A stretch of 10,253 nucleotides of DNA from an uncultured Collinsella sp. Its GTDB lineage: Bacteria > Actinomycetota > Coriobacteriia > Coriobacteriales > Coriobacteriaceae. Where the stretch lies: positions 1-10,253 of the forward strand of contig CAJLRE010000059.1 in the NCBI GenBank assembly GCA_905208975.1. Reading direction: 5' to 3'. The notes below the pieces were generated by a model that saw only the letters and a list, made by a program, of their open reading frames with translations, ran no database searches and had not been told where the DNA came from. The first letter of the stretch is position 1. Each line of letters opens with the position of its first letter. The translations under genes were made by a program, and so were the position numbers. Positions 7,819-10,253 of the stretch are shown one piece after another.

Positions 7819-7848
7819 GTCGGCGGACGAGGCGATGCGTCCGCCGAC
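7819..7848 (-). repeat. Strong hairpin 17 nt after the permease stop (11-bp stem, 8-nt loop)
   Basis: Positions 7819-7829 are perfectly complementary to 7838-7848; the loop reads CATCGCCT in the mRNA sense. No T tract follows. Stem length, loop length, the TCGCC in the loop, the GGAYG/CRTCC closing bases and the distance to the stop codon all match the hairpin after ssnA at 6267-6298. It may mark the 3' end of the permease message or partly separate expression of permease and ssnA. Confidence 0.7.
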
Positions 7849-7865
7849 GAATAGCACCGAAGTGG

Positions 7866-9260
7866 TTACTTCTTGCTCTCGGGCAAGACCAGATCCACGG
7901 CAGCGTCCTTGGCAGCATCGATGTGCTGAGCCACGACCGGCGTCTGCGGAAGGATCAGGTTAAGGACGATGGCCATGATGGCGGTGGGGGTCACGGCATT
8001 GGAGCCGATGACGGTGGACACCCAGGTGGGCATGCCCTCGCCGGCAAGGCAACCGCTGGCCATCCAGATACCCAGGCCAAAGACAACGGAGGTGCCGACG
8101 ATGGTGGTGGTGCGCTGCGTGAGGCCCTCGCGGGTGAACATGCGCACGCCGTTCATGGTGATGGTACCAAAGACGCCGACGGTCGCGCCGCCGATGACGG
8201 GCTGCGGGATGGCGGAGAGTACGGCAGAGAGCTGCGGGAACAGGCCGGCGATGGCAAAGACGGCCGCGATAATCACAAAGACCCACTTGTTGACGACCTT
8301 GTTGGAGCAGATGATGCCCACGTTCTGGCCAAGGGCGCTGGTGGGAAGACCGCCCAGCAGACCGCCGACCATAGAGGTGAGGCCCTGGGACACGATGGCG
8401 CCGGAGAGCTCGCGCTCGGTGGGCATACGGTCGATGGAGCCCAGGCAGGCGGCGGAGACGTCACCGATAACCTGGATGGCGACCATGGGGAACACGACGG
8501 CGAGGGTAATGCAGACCTCGGGATCAAACTCGAGCGCGTAGGGCATGAGCTTGGGAAGGGCGAAGACCTGAGCGGTGGCGACGCTGGAGAAGTCGATCAT
8601 ACCAAAGGGAATCGAAACGATCATGCCAACGATCATGCCAAAGAACACGGATCCCAGCTTGAGCGTGCCCTTGCCAAAGTTGGCGAGCGCAAAGACCACG
8701 GCGAAGGTGATAAGAGCGACGCACCAGGCCTGCGGGGTACCCCACAGCGGCGTACCCATACCGCCGGCCATATACTTGACGGCCGTGGGATACAGCGAAA
8801 CGCCGATGGAGAAGATGACCGTACCGGTCACGACGGGCGGGAACAGCCACTTGATCTTGCTGTAGGCCAGACCAAAGAGGACCGCGACGGCGCCGCCGAC
8901 GATCTCGCCGCCCAGCAGCGCACCAAAGCTAAAGCCCGAGGCACCCATGGCCTGCAGGGCCGGCAGGAACGCGAACGAAACGCCCATGACGATGGGCAGG
9001 CCGCCGCCGATGCGACGGAAGGGAGCGAAAGCCTGAAGGGCCGTGTCGATCGCCGAAAGAATGAGCGCGACCTGAATGATATCGGTGCTCTGCTGGCTAT
9101 TAAAGCCGTAGACGCCGGCCATGATGACCGCCGGGGTAATGATACCGGCAAACGATGCCAGCACGTGCTGAAGGGCACACGGGATCATTTCCTTAACGGG
9201 AGGCATGCCCTCGCGAGTGAACAGGGCTTCAGTGCCGTTCGTAACCGTCTCCTGGGCCAT
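7866..9260 (-). CDS. NCS2-family xanthine/uracil-type nucleobase permease
   Basis: 464-residue integral membrane transporter of the nucleobase-cation symporter-2 family, with long hydrophobic stretches over most of its length (14 segments are usual for the family). The N-terminal QHVLASFAG (31-39) is the family motif with the conserved His in segment 1. IGDVSAA (265-271) and GLPTSALGQNVG (304-315) match segments 8 and 9, with the signature Gln-Asn at 312-313. Compared from memory with E. coli XanQ, the segment-8 Glu272 corresponds to Gln263 and the segment-9 Asp304 to Gln292; XanQ Gln324 and Asn325 are kept. Import of xanthine or urate is inferred from neighbours; the exact substrate is not readable. 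The start at 9260 has GGTGG four nt upstream; an in-frame ATG at 9347 would add 29 hydrophilic residues and begins at the predicted transcription start. It is first in the leftward cluster. Confidence 0.88.
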   Translation of the reverse strand: MAQETVTNGTEALFTREGMPPVKEMIPCALQHVLASFAGIITPAVIMAGVYGFNSQQSTDIIQVALILSAIDTALQAFAPFRRIGGGLPIVMGVSFAFLPALQAMGASGFSFGALLGGEIVGGAVAVLFGLAYSKIKWLFPPVVTGTVIFSIGVSLYPTAVKYMAGGMGTPLWGTPQAWCVALITFAVVFALANFGKGTLKLGSVFFGMIVGMIVSIPFGMIDFSSVATAQVFALPKLMPYALEFDPEVCITLAVVFPMVAIQVIGDVSAACLGSIDRMPTERELSGAIVSQGLTSMVGGLLGGLPTSALGQNVGIICSNKVVNKWVFVIIAAVFAIAGLFPQLSAVLSAIPQPVIGGATVGVFGTITMNGVRMFTREGLTQRTTTIVGTSVVFGLGIWMASGCLAGEGMPTWVSTVIGSNAVTPTAIMAIVLNLILPQTPVVAQHIDAAKDAAVDLVLPESKK

Positions 9261-9347
9261 TTGACCACCAATCCTCGAAGTAGTTGTTTTCGCATCTAAC
9301 GCTCTATTGTGACGCAGTGCGGGGTTGAGGTTGTGCCTTCGTTGCAT

Positions 9348-9376
9348 ATCGTATTAAAGATTATTCTCATTCTCAA
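9348..9376 (-). promoter_or_regulatory. Predicted sigma-70-type promoter of the permease operon
   Basis: On the minus strand the -35 is TTGAGA (9376-9371, five of six to consensus), the spacer is exactly 17 bases, and the -10 is TACGAT (9353-9348, four of six with TAxxAT kept). Transcription would start near 9341 and leave a leader of about 80 nt before the permease ATG. I see no recognised riboswitch in that leader. Confidence 0.55.
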
Positions 9377-9380
9377 TAAT
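9360..9380. promoter_or_regulatory. Possible metalloregulator (Fur-like) or other operator over the permease -35
   Basis: A 21-base element has ATTATT (9360-9365) and AATAAT (9375-9380) as inverted ends, with two tandem GAGAAT units on the minus strand between and across them. GAGAAT differs by one base from the GATAAT unit of Fur boxes, though the full 19-bp consensus is matched only about half. It covers the -35 and much of the spacer, so a protein bound here would block the promoter. Identity of the binding protein is a guess; the divergent regulator is the other candidate. Confidence 0.3.
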
Positions 9381-9577
9381 AATTTTTTGTTATCAGACTA
9401 TTCTTCAGCTGAGATAAAGCATTTCCGCAGGTCAGGAAAGTGTCTGGTCAAAATAACATCTAACTTTTCTTTTGGTCGACCGTTTACCGCCAAATTCCTA
9501 CCGTTCGTCAGTATTACGCTGTGTACCTGCGAATATACGAGTCAATAGACGCCGTGTTACCATGAGAAAAAATTGTT

Positions 9578-9616
9578 ATGAACATTTCCGATTTCACCCC
9601 AAGGAGTTGCCCGTGA
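9578..9616 (+). CDS. Possible 12-codon leader ORF overlapping the regulator start
   Basis: ATG at 9578 opens a 12-codon frame whose TGA (9614-9616) overlaps the GTG start of the regulator in a GTGA arrangement, as seen in translationally coupled genes. The regulator ribosome binding site AAGGAG lies inside it. Its own ribosome binding site is poor (an A-rich stretch with GAG about 11 nt upstream). The peptide has no obvious regulatory codon run. It may be a chance frame. Confidence 0.2.
   Translation: MNISDFTPRSCP
9601..9606 (+). promoter_or_regulatory. Ribosome binding site deciding the GTG start of the regulator
   Basis: AAGGAG ends six nt before the GTG at 9613. An in-frame ATG at 9562 would add 17 residues but has no Shine-Dalgarno sequence, so the GTG is preferred. 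Confidence 0.8.
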
Positions 9617-10253
9617 ACAAGACCGTACGTCGCTTTTTGCCGATGGTCGATTTCCTGGAGCAGATACTCGGCAAAAACAGCGAAATCGTGCTGCACGATT
9701 TCTCGGATCCCGACCACGCCATCGTCGATATTCGCAACGGCATCGTGAGCGGCCGCAAGGTCGGCGGTCCCGCCACCGATCTGGCACTCAAGATCATGCA
9801 CGATGCCAAGTACCGCGACCTGCCGTTTATTACGGGCTACGAGGGGCGCGGTGCCGGTGGCAAGACGTTGGAGTCGGCGACGTACTTTATCCGCGAGGAT
9901 AACGAGATCGTCGGCATGCTCTGCGTCAACACCGATCTTTCCACGGTACGCTCCATCAACGCCATGGCCCAGCAGCTCATGGCCTGCTTCGACGCCGTGC
10001 CAAGGCAGGCGGAGCCCGCGTCTATCGAGGTCGAAAGCCTTTCGGAGTCCACACAGGAGCTCATCGACCGCAGTATTTCCGAGTTGCTCGAAAGCCGCGG
10101 GCAGGATGTTGCCTCGCTTGGGCAGGCCGATCGCGTGGACGTCATTCGCCACCTCAACGGCAACGGGGTGTTCATGCTCAAGGGCGCCGTGGCCTGCGCC
10201 GCCACCGCGCTGGGCATCTCGGAGCCCAGCGTCTACCGCTACCTGCAAAAAGT
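9613..10253 (+). CDS. YheO-like PAS/helix-turn-helix transcriptional regulator (3' end cut by window edge)
   Basis: 213 complete codons from a GTG start, no stop before the edge. Residues about 5-115 match the YheO-like PAS domain: LHDFSDPDHAIVDIRNG (27-43), SGRKVGGPATDL (46-57), TGYEGRGAGGKTLESAT (74-90) and the GMLCVNTD core (101-108). A polar linker (about 130-145) leads to the C-terminal YheO-like helix-turn-helix, with GVFMLKGAVACAA (185-197) and the recognition-helix region ISEPSVYRYL (202-211). Family members are about 215-245 residues long, so only a short tail is missing. They are DNA-binding regulators that probably sense a small ligand through the PAS domain; the ligand is unknown. 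Divergent placement next to the purine permease suggests local control of that operon, perhaps responding to a purine. This role is inferred from position only. Confidence 0.88.
   Translation, partial: MNKTVRRFLPMVDFLEQILGKNSEIVLHDFSDPDHAIVDIRNGIVSGRKVGGPATDLALKIMHDAKYRDLPFITGYEGRGAGGKTLESATYFIREDNEIVGMLCVNTDLSTVRSINAMAQQLMACFDAVPRQAEPASIEVESLSESTQELIDRSISELLESRGQDVASLGQADRVDVIRHLNGNGVFMLKGAVACAATALGISEPSVYRYLQK

Larger units (their letters stand above)
9261..9612. promoter_or_regulatory. Divergent AT-rich control region between permease and regulator genes
   Basis: This 352-base stretch has no gene I can support. The part from about 9345 to 9600 is much richer in A/T than its flanks. It contains the permease promoter (9348-9376), a GAGAAT-rich inverted repeat (9360-9380), the palindromes TCAGCTGA (9405-9412) and GGTCGACC (9474-9481), two GGTCA direct repeats (9430-9434 and 9446-9450), and TTTGG...CCAAA (9471-9494). 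For the rightward regulator the best promoter I see is weak: TTATCA (9390-9395), 17 bases, GATAAA (9413-9418). The arrangement suits a regulator acting on itself and on the divergent operon. Confidence 0.6.

Noticed and set aside
7819..7848. Hairpins at 7819-7848 and 6267-6298 as classical intrinsic terminators
   Set aside because: Stems are strong, but no T tract follows on either strand. They are kept only as hairpins of unknown role.
7671..7865. Known purine, xanthine or molybdenum-cofactor riboswitch before ssnA
   Set aside because: The conserved cores I know for these classes were not found; only an unassigned junction-like fold is visible.
7923..9299. 458-codon plus-strand frame opposite the permease
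   Set aside because: Antisense shadow; the highly charged Asp/His/Gly-rich translation mirrors membrane-segment codons of the real gene.
9309..9548. 79-codon plus-strand frame in the divergent region
   Set aside because: It starts at a GTG without a ribosome binding site, lies in AT-rich control DNA containing the permease promoter, and has no recognisable features.
9514..10248. 244-codon minus-strand frame opposite the regulator
   Set aside because: Antisense to a gene with clear PAS and helix-turn-helix motifs and a good ribosome binding site.
1..10253. Selenocysteine codons, tRNA or rRNA genes, CRISPR arrays, insertion sequences or attachment sites
   Set aside because: No in-frame TGA interrupts the recognised genes, and no tRNA-like cloverleaf, spaced direct repeats, transposase or terminal inverted repeats were seen. 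Selenium in this enzyme family is a labile cofactor atom, not selenocysteine.

Overview
The window is high-GC DNA (coding parts roughly 60% or more, with G/C-rich third codon positions). It holds five genes read leftwards (minus strand) and one read rightwards at the right edge. The protein set and base composition suggest a strictly anaerobic gut actinobacterium of the Coriobacteriia, with Collinsella or a relative as best guess. That placement is inference: there is no rRNA gene or other taxonomic marker here.

Layout, in the direction of the main operon (right to left): an NCS2 xanthine/uracil-family permease (7866-9260); ssnA, an amidohydrolase linked to selenium-dependent molybdenum hydroxylases (6315-7670); ygfK, a large iron-sulfur flavoprotein (3167-6166); a small polyferredoxin with four 4Fe-4S motifs (2676-3155); and a selenium-dependent xanthine dehydrogenase-type molybdenum hydroxylase (2663 leftwards, cut by the window edge just after its catalytic Glu). 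The last three are packed with gaps of 11-12 bases. The permease-ssnA and ssnA-ygfK gaps are 195 and 148 bases, and each carries strong inverted repeats. A divergent gene at 9613 encodes a YheO-like PAS/helix-turn-helix regulator, also cut by the window edge. The 352-base AT-rich divergent region holds a plausible sigma-70-type promoter for the permease, overlapped by an inverted repeat rich in GAGAAT.

Together this reads as a purine (xanthine/urate/hypoxanthine) uptake and anaerobic catabolism module. The permease imports the base. The molybdenum hydroxylase adds or removes oxygen at the purine ring. The polyferredoxin and YgfK probably carry electrons between the hydroxylase and NAD(P)H or another partner. 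SsnA is a metal-dependent hydrolase of unsettled substrate. Homologues of ygfK, ssnA and the molybdenum subunit belong to gene sets reported for anaerobic urate breakdown by gut bacteria. The FAD subunit (YgfM type) and cofactor-maturation genes usual in such clusters are not in the window.

Points most worth a second look: the permease lacks both membrane carboxylates considered essential in studied NCS2 purine transporters (both are Gln here); a 47-nt three-way-junction-like fold precedes ssnA with competing pairings; two look-alike hairpins sit 16-17 nt after the permease and ssnA stop codons; the ferredoxin looks like a duplicated RnfB ferredoxin domain; and YgfK resembles a domain-permuted dihydropyrimidine dehydrogenase.
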